This document shows, in pieces, positions 19,141-27,019 of a DNA stretch of 64,000 nucleotides. Under the pieces are notes generated by a model that saw nothing but the letters and a program-made list of their open reading frames with translations, had not been told where the DNA came from and searched no databases. The translations under genes were made by a program, and so were the position numbers. The number at the start of each line of letters is the position of its first letter. Positions within the stretch are counted from its first letter, which is position 1. The DNA comes from Pantoea allii (GTDB lineage: Bacteria; Pseudomonadota; Gammaproteobacteria; Enterobacterales; Enterobacteriaceae): assembly GCF_002307475.1 (NCBI RefSeq), contig NZ_NTMH01000047.1, positions 1-64,000 on the forward strand, written 5' to 3'.

Positions 19141-20571
19141 TTATTCAGCCGGGTAGATTGAACGCGCCAGTTTACCCCGGCGATCCCATCGGCTGGCTAC
19201 CAGCCACAGCAGTGCCGTCACCAACCAGCCAATAATCCACGAGATGTCATTGCCGGCAAAAACCCAGGTAAGAGAACCATGATGTAACGGGTTATCAATA
19301 AAGGGCAACTGCACCATCACCCCCAGGCAGTAGACCGTAATACCGGCCCAGTTCCAGCGGCCATAGCGTCCGTCTGGCGTTGACAGTGCCGGGACATCCA
19401 CTTTGCCTTTCGTGATGAGATAGAAATCAGTCAGGCTTATCGCGCTCCAGGGGACAAAGAAGGCCAGCAGGAACAGCAGGAAATGCGTGAAGGATTTCAG
19501 GAAGGCCGGTTCACTGAGCAGTGCAATGATGCAGGCAACGGTGACCATCAGGACCACAAACAGAACGCGTGCCCCCCGACTGAGCGAAGTTTGCTGGCGG
19601 AAGCCCGATACAATTGTCGTCAGCGACATAAAGCTGCCGTAGGCATTCAGGGTGGTAAAGGTGATTTTCCCAAAGCAGATCGCAAAATAGATCACCATCG
19701 CCATCGTAGCCGTGCTGCCTAAGCTCACAATATAGCCGACCTCATTGCCTGAAAACGCCTTCCCGGCAATCGCGGCAACGATCACGCCCAGGGTCATTGA
19801 TGCCTGGGTGCCGGTCATGCTGCCAAAGAACACCGAGCAGAACAGCGTCCTTGCGGAAACATCGGCGGGAAGATAGCGCGAATAGTCAGAGACATAGGGG
19901 CAAAACGCAATTTGCCAGGAGGAAGACAGCGAGATCGCCAGCAGAAAGTTAGCCAGCGTAAAATGGCGATTCTGCCATACCGCCGATAAGTCGTGAGTGG
20001 AGAGCAGCGTGATGAACAAATAGGCAAAGGCCAGGACGCCGATCACGCTCGCCAGTTTCCCCAGTTGATGAATCACACGATAGCCCAGCACCGCAATCAC
20101 CACAATAAGGGCGCTAAACACCACCATTCCGGTCGCGTTGCTGACGTGAATAAGCTTCGCCAGCGCCTGTCCCGCCAGCACCGTACCACTGGCAGAAAAG
20201 CCGACGTACATTATACAGACCAGCACCAGGGGAATGACCGCACCGAATACACCAAACTGCATGCGGCTGGTGATCATCTGCGGTAACCCCAGGCGCGGGC
20301 CCTGAATGGCATGTAACGACATGATGCCCGCCCCGATGATTTGGCCGACCAGCAGCCCAACCAGCGACCACACCACATCGCCGCCCAGAACCACAGCCAG
20401 CGCGCCCGTGACAATGGCGGTGATTTGCAGATTACCGCCAAACCAGAGGGTAAACTGGCTGAAAGGCTGCCCGTGACGTTCGCGCGGCGGGATGTAATCA
20501 ATCGAACGGGTTTCTGACAGGCGCGGTTTCTCTGCGCCTGAATAATCTGCTGCAGGTGATTCAGCTGGCAT
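19141..20571 (-). CDS. NCS1-family purine/cytosine-type permease
   Basis: About 476 residues and roughly 12 membrane helices. NCS1 hallmarks are the N-terminal RSIDYIPPRERHG segment, FTLWFGGNLQ, GARLGLP-like PRLGLPQM, and FCPYVSDYSRYLP in the middle. Members import nucleobases, allantoin or related compounds by cation symport; the exact substrate is not clear. ATG 20571 is chosen because GAGGAAA lies directly upstream and the conserved part starts there; the open frame extends a further 74 codons without homology. An 18-bp perfect palindrome lies about 75 bases upstream of the start. Confidence 0.88.
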   Translation of the reverse strand: MPAESPAADYSGAEKPRLSETRSIDYIPPRERHGQPFSQFTLWFGGNLQITAIVTGALAVVLGGDVVWSLVGLLVGQIIGAGIMSLHAIQGPRLGLPQMITSRMQFGVFGAVIPLVLVCIMYVGFSASGTVLAGQALAKLIHVSNATGMVVFSALIVVIAVLGYRVIHQLGKLASVIGVLAFAYLFITLLSTHDLSAVWQNRHFTLANFLLAISLSSSWQIAFCPYVSDYSRYLPADVSARTLFCSVFFGSMTGTQASMTLGVIVAAIAGKAFSGNEVGYIVSLGSTATMAMVIYFAICFGKITFTTLNAYGSFMSLTTIVSGFRQQTSLSRGARVLFVVLMVTVACIIALLSEPAFLKSFTHFLLFLLAFFVPWSAISLTDFYLITKGKVDVPALSTPDGRYGRWNWAGITVYCLGVMVQLPFIDNPLHHGSLTWVFAGNDISWIIGWLVTALLWLVASRWDRRGKLARSIYPAE

Positions 20572-20645
20572 AGTTTCCTCACTGGAACACAGCATACGCG
20601 GTGCGTTGAGACCTATTGTTGAACGGATGGATGCGTAAACGGTAG

Positions 20646-20663
20646 TACATGTATATACATGTA
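20646..20663. promoter_or_regulatory. 18-bp perfect palindrome upstream of the NCS1 permease
   Basis: TACATGTATATACATGTA reads the same on both strands. It sits 75 bases upstream of the permease ATG, where an operator for a dimeric regulator would be expected. The spacing and TGTATATACA core resemble GntR-family sites in general form. The regulator is not identified; the nearby LysR gene would more usually bind a T-N11-A site. Confidence 0.6.
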
Positions 20664-21084
20664 ACGATACTGTCATGCGAGTTGAGAAGTTACAAGATGA
20701 CGCGTCATTGGAAAATGTGATGGTGCAGGCAAGCCTGACAGGTGAACGCGCATCGCTTGCAAGCATGTCGGGCGTGAAAACGAACAATCGCACTGGCTCC
20801 TGCCCTCAACCCGTCAGATTGACGTATTTAAGGCAAAGCCGAGTACAGGAGAAACGCGCCACATGCCTTACCAGGTGTTAAATCCACAACAGCCAACACG
20901 GGAAAATTGCGATATGAATCGCCGTCTGGCTCCGTTAACAAACTGACTGGAGCCCTTATAAGGAGTCAGCCTAAACATAACGTTTGCCCGTTAGCCGCCC
21001 ACCCAGCAAACCGCCTCTGCGTTATTGGCATGCGTAACAGCCCGATGCTCAAAGTCGCTGCCTGGCCTTGAGTTGATGATCCCT
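20664..21084. other. Gap between the permease upstream region and amiD
   Basis: About 420 bases with no supported gene. The plus-strand frames here (20675-20881 and 21025-21270) have no recognisable product, and the second overlaps the amidase coding sequence. Confidence 0.5.
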
Positions 21085-21978
21085 TCAATCAATGGCCTTT
21101 GGGCGATACTGTTCGTTAAGCGCCTGAGCAATTGCCTCTGTTTCCGCATCAGGTATGCCGTTATCAAGCGCCGGTCTGAAGTGCATTTGAAACGCCTGAA
21201 TGGTTTTTATAGTCTCCTCGTCCAGCACACCCGTTTGTGGAATAGCATCATATCCATAGGTTTTAAGTAGCACCTGCATTTTATGAACATTCACAGGTTC
21301 GGTTGGCAGACGACCGTTGAGATATTTTTTTATTTTCTCTGCTTCCGGCCAGGCCCCGATCCCCTGAGCAGCCAGTTGTTTCCAGGGAAACAGCTTACCG
21401 GGGTCTTGTTTTCGCAGGGGGGCGATATCACTATGACCGACTACGTTATCAGGGGTAATATTATAACGCTGGATAATGCGCCTGGACAACGCGACAAGCG
21501 CCTTGATTTGTTTTTCATCGTAGGGATACCAGGTTTTATGTCCCAACATATTTTCTGAAAAACCACGATTAACAATCTCAATACCGACAGAAGAATCATT
21601 GAGATTGACACGCCCATTCCAGTTACTGACACCGGCGTGCCAGGCGCGCTTATCTCCATGGACCAGTTGATAGATGAGGGGTTTATCTGCTGTATTGTCA
21701 GGCGACTCAGGAATAAGGTAATGGGCGCTGACATTATTACCTGTAAGAAGTTTTAACGATGTTGCGTTATCAGCGGCCGTGTAATGAAAAACCAGGAAAC
21801 GAATACGTTCGTTTTGGGCGAGTGAAGAATAATCATGGCTCAGCGTATAGTCTTGCCTGTTTGCTTTTGACGAAATGCTATGGCTACAACCTGTAAGTGA
21901 TAACAGTAAAAACAGGCTGGTAAGGATGCATCTTGCATTCTTTTTAATTCCCATATCAATTAAATCTTTTTGCAACAT
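21085..21978 (-). CDS. amiD: N-acetylmuramoyl-L-alanine amidase AmiD (lipoprotein)
   Basis: A 297-residue amidase_2 protein that cleaves the amide bond between N-acetylmuramic acid and the peptide of peptidoglycan fragments, including anhydro-muropeptides. A lipobox LSLTGC at residues 26-31 indicates an outer-membrane lipoprotein. Zinc ligands are His 65 (VFHYTA), a second His in VGHSDIAPLRKQDPG and the Asp of QDPG. A peptidoglycan-binding helical domain occupies about residues 232-290. The sequence is close to E. coli AmiD as I remember it. The ATG follows the TAA of the upstream HTH gene with no gap, and AGGATAAAG inside the last codons of that gene serves as ribosome-binding site, so the two are translationally coupled. 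Confidence 0.92.
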   Translation of the reverse strand: MLQKDLIDMGIKKNARCILTSLFLLLSLTGCSHSISSKANRQDYTLSHDYSSLAQNERIRFLVFHYTAADNATSLKLLTGNNVSAHYLIPESPDNTADKPLIYQLVHGDKRAWHAGVSNWNGRVNLNDSSVGIEIVNRGFSENMLGHKTWYPYDEKQIKALVALSRRIIQRYNITPDNVVGHSDIAPLRKQDPGKLFPWKQLAAQGIGAWPEAEKIKKYLNGRLPTEPVNVHKMQVLLKTYGYDAIPQTGVLDEETIKTIQAFQMHFRPALDNGIPDAETEAIAQALNEQYRPKAID

Positions 21979-22254
21979 TTACTTTATCCTGATCGCTCTT
22001 TTATTCTGACGGAGGATAGAAAATTCAATCTCGCTCCTCTGATAAGAAAGCCTGTTTTCCAAAAACCACATAATGAATTCATTATCATTCTTCACGCCGA
22101 TTTTTTTCATCACTCTCCGTTTATAATAACTGACTGCTTTCTCCGGCAGATTCATCCATTCGGCCATTTGCCTTACTGTCATCCCGGTCATAAAAAACCA
22201 GGTAACCGCTACTTCATTTTCAGTAAATGTCAGACAACGTTTTGCATTATCCAT
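21979..22254 (-). CDS. Small LuxR-type HTH regulator, coupled to amiD
   Basis: A 91-residue protein made mostly of a LuxR/GerE helix-turn-helix: FTENEVAVTWFFMTGMTVRQMAEWM ... AVSYYKRRVMKKIGVKNDNEFIMWF. There is no receiver or ligand domain. ATG 22254 is chosen because GGAGGGG precedes it. It is clearly paralogous to the protein at 22940-23188 (shared MTGM, KRRVMxKxGVKN and E(F/L)I(M/L)WF). The stop codon abuts the amiD start, so it is co-expressed with the amidase and may control it or the nearby fimbrial genes. Confidence 0.8.
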   Translation of the reverse strand: MDNAKRCLTFTENEVAVTWFFMTGMTVRQMAEWMNLPEKAVSYYKRRVMKKIGVKNDNEFIMWFLENRLSYQRSEIEFSILRQNKRAIRIK

Positions 22255-22375
22255 AAAAGTCACAACCCCTCCACTGGAGCAATAATTTTTTATCTCTCCA
22301 CAAATAACCAAAAAAATATTTAATTAACAATCAACTTCAAATCCCAACCTGTCATTCATCATCCCAACGCCATAT

Positions 22376-22405
22376 AAAAATGCCACCTTCCCTAACCTGG
22401 TGGCA
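22376..22405 (-). terminator. Rho-independent terminator (minus strand)
   Basis: On the minus strand a 7-bp stem, TGCCACC pairing with GGTGGCA, with an 11-base loop is followed by ATTTTTATA. It would end transcription coming from the fimbrial/HTH genes upstream, which makes the HTH-amiD pair a separate unit. Confidence 0.7.
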
Positions 22406-22671
22406 TTCAGTGAACGACTAGCTAAGATAATTCCGGATTGTACGTACCGGATTAACATGCCCCCCTCAACCCGGCATCATAATTTCTAAAAACGCCGCGT
22501 CTAATTGATAGAAACCCTAAGCACGAAGCCACACAGAACAGATTTCCATTCTCAGAATATCGGATGTACTGTTTTTTATTAGCCTCTCGCTATTTTTATA
22601 TTCAATAAAGCGTTCAGCTCAGAACATTGAGATAACAATTTTAGGACGTTACACAACCAGAAAGGGTATTA

Positions 22672-22719
22672 TCTGCGCCTGTCTGTAACTCATCCCCGCC
22701 AGTTACAGAAAGGCGCAGA
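22672..22719. repeat. Long imperfect inverted repeat (19-bp arms)
   Basis: Left arm 22672-22690 and right arm 22701-22719 are reverse complements at 18 of 19 positions (TCTGCGCCTGTCTGTAACT against TCTGCGCCTTTCTGTAACT), separated by 10 bases. No T-run follows on either strand, so it is not a standard terminator. It could be a repetitive extragenic element, a mobile-element end or an mRNA-stabilising hairpin. The surrounding 22406-22939 has no supported gene. Confidence 0.7.
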
Positions 22720-22939
22720 ATCCTCCGGCAATATCTTTCCCCCCTACAGCGGCCAAAAGCCCCCTTTTCCTCGCAACGTTTTGCCAGCACCGCCTCCAAC
22801 GCCATAAACCTTCCCTGCACCTGCCCACTCACATTGCGGAGAGGAAGGCATATCGCCGGCACAGTGCCGAGAGCGTTCGCCAAAATATTCAAACTACGTA
22901 CACCCGTTGGTCATTAATTGGATGAATCCTCGTTTTGCA

Positions 22940-23188
22940 CTAACCCTCCCTCTCCTCAAGACTAAAAGAGGGACGGTTGGCGATGAACCAGAGAATAAGT
23001 TCCTTATTGTTTTTCACACCTAATTTACGCATCACCCTGCGTTTGTGGTAACGAATTTTCAGCACATCCATGCCTGTCCGGCACGCAATCTGCTGTAATT
23101 TCATTCCGGTCATGTAAAACCCTATTACGGCAATTTCTTTGTCCGTTAAAAAAACATTTTCTCCATGTTTCCCGATAACCCTAAGCAC
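22940..23188 (-). CDS. Small LuxR-type HTH regulator downstream of fimbrial genes
   Basis: An 82-residue HTH-only protein: LTDKEIAVIGFYMTGMKLQQIACRTGMD ... YHKRRVMRKLGVKNNKELILWF. It is paralogous to the protein encoded at 21979-22254. The start is GTG 23188, because GGAG lies 7 bases upstream; an overlapping ATG at 23190 is in another frame. It begins 51 bases after the chaperone stop on the same strand, so it is probably the last gene of the fimbrial operon and may give feedback control of fimbriae. Confidence 0.78.
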   Translation of the reverse strand: MLRVIGKHGENVFLTDKEIAVIGFYMTGMKLQQIACRTGMDVLKIRYHKRRVMRKLGVKNNKELILWFIANRPSFSLEEREG

Positions 23189-23239
23189 ATGTTATCTCCA
23201 TAGCGAATCAGTAAACCTCAAAGGCGCGCCTGCAATAAA

Positions 23240-23944
23240 CTACAGGGTGACTTTATTTGTTTTTAACTGATAATTATAATCACTGACGCTGGTGATGCTC
23301 AGATGCATACCCTTTGAAAGTGGATGAGAAGGTGTAGCGCACAACGTCTCCTGCGGAAGAACATAAGGCTTCGTAAAAGTGATTTTCGATCCGCCTTCAT
23401 CTGTATTAACCAAAGGTGAGAAACGGAACACTTTAGCGCTGGGATTACTTATACAGAGATCGCCGCGGACTAACTGATATTGTACGCGCTGCCACATATC
23501 TTTTTGCTCGATATCTTTTCTGACGTTAACTACGACCGGCAGATCTTGCCCAATGAGAATTTTCACCTTTCCATCGCTGACCTCATCCTTAGGTGGTAAT
23601 CCTGTAAATACGACGCGCGCGATATGCTCTTTTACATCCGGCGTATTGGTACGGTAAATTACCCGAATGCTCTGGATGTCGCCCGGACCTATTACAATAG
23701 CCTGAGGTTCAGTATACAGTGTCCCACCGGCAAGATTATCGTCTGGTAGACGCCGGATTTTGCTGTAAAGCAGCACACTTTTATCGCCATTATTCTTAAT
23801 ATCAATAGTCGACTCCTGCTTACCTGACTCGATCAACACCGCTGATGATGAAGGTAGAATTTCGGCACTGGCATCATGAATAAGACCTGTAAATATGAAA
23901 ACACTCATAGAAACGTTACGAAGCATGGCAGTTGAAAATAACAT
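23240..23944 (-). CDS. Periplasmic fimbrial chaperone (PapD family)
   Basis: A 234-residue PapD-like chaperone that caps pilin subunits in the periplasm by donor-strand complementation. It has a signal peptide (cut after HDASA) and two Ig-like domains. The N-terminal domain contains SVLLYSKIRRLP and the conserved IRVIYRT strand with the subunit-anchoring Arg; the second domain ends at SDYNYQLK. ATG 23944 overlaps the usher stop by 29 bases, and AGGAGAG lies 9 bases upstream, so translation is coupled to the usher. Confidence 0.9.
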   Translation of the reverse strand: MLFSTAMLRNVSMSVFIFTGLIHDASAEILPSSSAVLIESGKQESTIDIKNNGDKSVLLYSKIRRLPDDNLAGGTLYTEPQAIVIGPGDIQSIRVIYRTNTPDVKEHIARVVFTGLPPKDEVSDGKVKILIGQDLPVVVNVRKDIEQKDMWQRVQYQLVRGDLCISNPSAKVFRFSPLVNTDEGGSKITFTKPYVLPQETLCATPSHPLSKGMHLSITSVSDYNYQLKTNKVTL

Positions 23945-26276
23945 TTTTAATACTCTCCTGTTGATTCAGACGACGAGATGAAAGTTTACATTGCATATTT
24001 AAATGCGTAGGTGACGACATACCTTCTGATTCCAGCTTTCCGATATCTTTTTCATCGATTAAAAGAATATCTTTGTCGATGAAACGGGCAATTAATTTTC
24101 CAGAACCGTCATAAAAAAGATCACTCTGATGAATGTCAGAAGGTTTGTGGCTCCATTTCAACAGCATTGAACGGTTATCCGCTATGCCAAATTTAAAGAA
24201 CGGCACCGATCCGCGAACAGCTGAAAAATCTCTGACGTTGTTTTTAATGATTACACCTGATGGCAGACCTTCCGGGCTAACGCGAATAAAATCATTTCGT
24301 CCTTCAGCGACAGGCGTAATTATGGCTTTTCCATCATGATTGGTGACCGCACTACTTTGTAATGAGGCGACATCAAGATAATGATGGACGCCTGTGTCGA
24401 CCACCGCCCAGGTATTGCCAATACGGTTTGGTGAGAAAATAACGCCTTCTTTACTAATGGCAACAGCACCGGATAAATATGCCGCGGTGGTCTGCGATAC
24501 GCCTCCGGCATCTCGTCCCTGGGAGAGCGAGACATCCGCAGTGGTGTAAGGTGTAATGACGGCATTATCCAGCGAGTAGCTTTCTGACCGACCCGCGCCC
24601 GACGTACGCATCTGGCTGGCAGTCACGGTATAGTTTTTAGATACCGGCGCACTGAGCGAATTCGACAGGCGCGCTCTGTTACCGTACGTGTAATACTGAC
24701 TTCGCCAGTTAGCGCTGTGTTTGTTGAAACTTAGTGGAAGGCTCAAGAAAAGATTGAGGCTGATCTTATCTTTTTGCGTTTGTCCGGGGCTTAAAGACAT
24801 GTAGGAGACACCTACGCCCAACGAAGCTTTTCCCACAGGTAAGTTCAGACTGCCTGACAATGAATTGAAACCAGGCGCATCGTAGAAACGATAATGTGTT
24901 AACGAGATACTTCCTGTCACGCCATAGGAAAACTGCTGCGTCTGCGTTAAACCAATGCTGCTCCGCTGTGCATTGTAATTCCCGAGTCGTGCCTGGCCAA
25001 TATAGCTAAAATGCCGGCTGTTACGACTAAAATTAAGGCTGGTATTTTTATAGCTGCCTGAAACATCCAAACTCAGGCCCTTCTGGTTTTTCTCATTTTG
25101 TACGCTTGTCAGGCTGGAGCGAAAGCGAAAATCTTTTTCGAAAGCCGTATTGCTGACCGTAAGCCCGCGATAGCCTGACGCAGTGACCATAGCGACCGAT
25201 GGGGCGAAGATTGAATTTAGCGTTCTGGAGAAACCGGCGCCGCTTACCGTGCTTCTGCTGCCGCTAACGGTACGTCCCGTAAAAGCATAATAGCCCGCGT
25301 TACCATCCTGGTCAGAGGTGATTTGCGCGCGTGAGATGATGCGCGAGTCAACGATCTGCCCGTCTCGCTTAACCAATACCCTGACGTCATCACTAAAGCC
25401 AGCTACCGGAATATTACGCAGTTCCGCATGGCCTTTCTGAATGATTTGTTTCCAGAGAAGCAAGTTATTTTGCCAGAACTCGACAGTCAGCGTTTCTGCA
25501 GCTTCATAATTAAAGTTCACAAATGCCGTCGCGTTGCCGTTGGCGGAGGAGATGATGGCACCATCAATATAGCCAGTGCCAAACCCACCATCGCTAACGA
25601 TTGTTCGTCCTGCGCGGACGCGAACATTTTGATAGTCTCGCTCAATATAGCCATCACGTATCGTGTTAACCGCCGTACGTGCGTTACGGCTGCTAAAGGA
25701 ACTGTAGTAACCATGTGAGCGAATAATCGTATTGTTCATATTAATTCCGGCTTCATAATCTGTATTGATACTGTTGAGGGAGGTTTCTCCTCCTGAAAAG
25801 CGATAGGCATAGGTATTGTAATTTATAAATGCCCCGTTCCCGCCACTCAACCTTTGCTTCCCCTCTGGATTAATCAGATATTTTACAGGGACTAATAACC
25901 GTAAGGTATTATTAGCCCGATCAAATTTAGCCTGAATCTGTTTATCCAGATAAAAATATTTACTGCCATTTCTGGCTTTGTAGGGCGACCATGCTAACGC
26001 TTTTATTCCTGCTTTTGATTTTATGTCTTCCGAATAAACCGCTGCATTTTTAACCGAAAAAACCCTTCCTGATAAAATATATTTTCCATTGATGTAAATA
26101 TCAGATTCCGTTTCTCGCTCTGGCATTACATGCTGATTAAGTGCATTATCAAGCTGCGCAGAAGTGATACCATTCGCAGCCATCAAATTAGAATCAAAAT
26201 GTAGCGTTTCACTCCGCACTGGTGCTGTAAAAATTAAAAAGAAAATAACAGTAACAACATAATATATTTTTTGCAT
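23916..26276 (-). CDS. Fimbrial outer-membrane usher
   Basis: A 786-residue PapC-type usher: signal peptide (VTVIFFLIFTAPVRS), an N-terminal chaperone-binding domain (SDIYINGKYI), a long transmembrane beta-barrel region (about residues 130-650) with a plug segment (RNIPVAGFSDDVRVLVKRDG), and a C-terminal domain ending in a Cys pair (NMQCKL ... IFNCHAS). It assembles and secretes the pilus. It is slightly short for the family (800-850) but intact. ATG 26276 gives the cleaner signal peptide; a GTG at 26291 in the same frame lies inside a hairpin. Confidence 0.88.
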   Translation of the reverse strand: MQKIYYVVTVIFFLIFTAPVRSETLHFDSNLMAANGITSAQLDNALNQHVMPERETESDIYINGKYILSGRVFSVKNAAVYSEDIKSKAGIKALAWSPYKARNGSKYFYLDKQIQAKFDRANNTLRLLVPVKYLINPEGKQRLSGGNGAFINYNTYAYRFSGGETSLNSINTDYEAGINMNNTIIRSHGYYSSFSSRNARTAVNTIRDGYIERDYQNVRVRAGRTIVSDGGFGTGYIDGAIISSANGNATAFVNFNYEAAETLTVEFWQNNLLLWKQIIQKGHAELRNIPVAGFSDDVRVLVKRDGQIVDSRIISRAQITSDQDGNAGYYAFTGRTVSGSRSTVSGAGFSRTLNSIFAPSVAMVTASGYRGLTVSNTAFEKDFRFRSSLTSVQNEKNQKGLSLDVSGSYKNTSLNFSRNSRHFSYIGQARLGNYNAQRSSIGLTQTQQFSYGVTGSISLTHYRFYDAPGFNSLSGSLNLPVGKASLGVGVSYMSLSPGQTQKDKISLNLFLSLPLSFNKHSANWRSQYYTYGNRARLSNSLSAPVSKNYTVTASQMRTSGAGRSESYSLDNAVITPYTTADVSLSQGRDAGGVSQTTAAYLSGAVAISKEGVIFSPNRIGNTWAVVDTGVHHYLDVASLQSSAVTNHDGKAIITPVAEGRNDFIRVSPEGLPSGVIIKNNVRDFSAVRGSVPFFKFGIADNRSMLLKWSHKPSDIHQSDLFYDGSGKLIARFIDKDILLIDEKDIGKLESEGMSSPTHLNMQCKLSSRRLNQQESIKNVIFNCHAS

Positions 26277-26285
26277 GTCAAAATC

Positions 26286-26308
26286 AGGCACCTCATAGGG
26301 AGATGCCT
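26286..26308 (-). promoter_or_regulatory. Intra-operon hairpin between fimbrial subunit and usher
   Basis: On the minus-strand transcript a 9-bp stem (AGGCAUCUC / GAGGUGCCU, with one G-U pair) with a 5-base loop is followed by GAUUUUG. It lies between the major subunit and the usher. Such hairpins often reduce downstream transcription or protect the upstream mRNA so that subunit exceeds usher. Confidence 0.55.
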
Positions 26309-26332
26309 GCTGTCGCTCTCAAAAAAAATAAA

Positions 26333-27019
26333 TTAAAAATAACGTACGTTAATCTGTGCAGTACCCTGCCAGTCAACCTGTTGCGCATTCGTTATCATAT
26401 TTCCGGCGTTTAATTGCGGTTCGATGTCAAACACCCATGAAATATCTTTCCCTGAGGCTGGTGCACTGGTCGTTTCATCCCATGGTGTCCAGTCTTCCGT
26501 TTTCTTATAACTCCAATCGGCATTTAACACACGACCAAACGCAGTACCACTGTGCGAACCACTATTCTGGTAACCGAAAGAGGCCGTATTGGTCACGCCG
26601 TCTACCGTTGATGAAACAGGGCTGATGGTAAAATTCCCCAATTTATTTCCCGTTACCGGATCCATCCCTAAACCAAAAATACGCGTACTATCTGCATGCC
26701 CACTTCTGTTATTGGTATTCACACCCACCATAGCACTGCTTTCATTGGGGTCGGTCGCCCAGAATGCCACTTTCTGCGCTGAGGGACAACTTACCTGTAA
26801 TGTCACTTGTTTCGCTGCAAAGGTATTGACCGCGGTTTGATTAAGATCTTTGTGCTGAGTAATCCCCCAGTCAAGAGCCTCACCGCCTACAACACTTGCT
26901 GTACAGGCGTTCGGCGCAATGATGCCATGAACATTAATGTCGGTTCCCGCCATGGCTGAATGGCAAAATAATACACTGGTGGTGAAACTCAACGCTAATA
27001 CTGTTTTATTAAAAGACAC
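26333..27019 (-). CDS. DUF1120-type fimbrial subunit
   Basis: A 228-residue secreted protein: signal peptide ending at SAMA, then the pattern INVHGIIAPNACTASVVGGEALDWG. This is the DUF1120 signature found in subunits of YhcADF-type fimbrial operons. Two cysteines (NACT and SCPS) would form the pilin disulphide. The C-terminal TAQINVRYF is the expected beta-zipper end used for chaperone recognition. GTG start with AAGGAAG 6 bases upstream. First gene of a subunit-usher-chaperone(-HTH) operon. Confidence 0.82.
   Translation of the reverse strand: MSFNKTVLALSFTTSVLFCHSAMAGTDINVHGIIAPNACTASVVGGEALDWGITQHKDLNQTAVNTFAAKQVTLQVSCPSAQKVAFWATDPNESSAMVGVNTNNRSGHADSTRIFGLGMDPVTGNKLGNFTISPVSSTVDGVTNTASFGYQNSGSHSGTAFGRVLNADWSYKKTEDWTPWDETTSAPASGKDISWVFDIEPQLNAGNMITNAQQVDWQGTAQINVRYF

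Noticed and set aside
22641..22892. 83-codon minus-strand frame behind the small HTH gene
   Set aside because: It runs through the 19-bp inverted repeat, is Cys/Arg-rich without a domain, and lacks a good ribosome-binding site.
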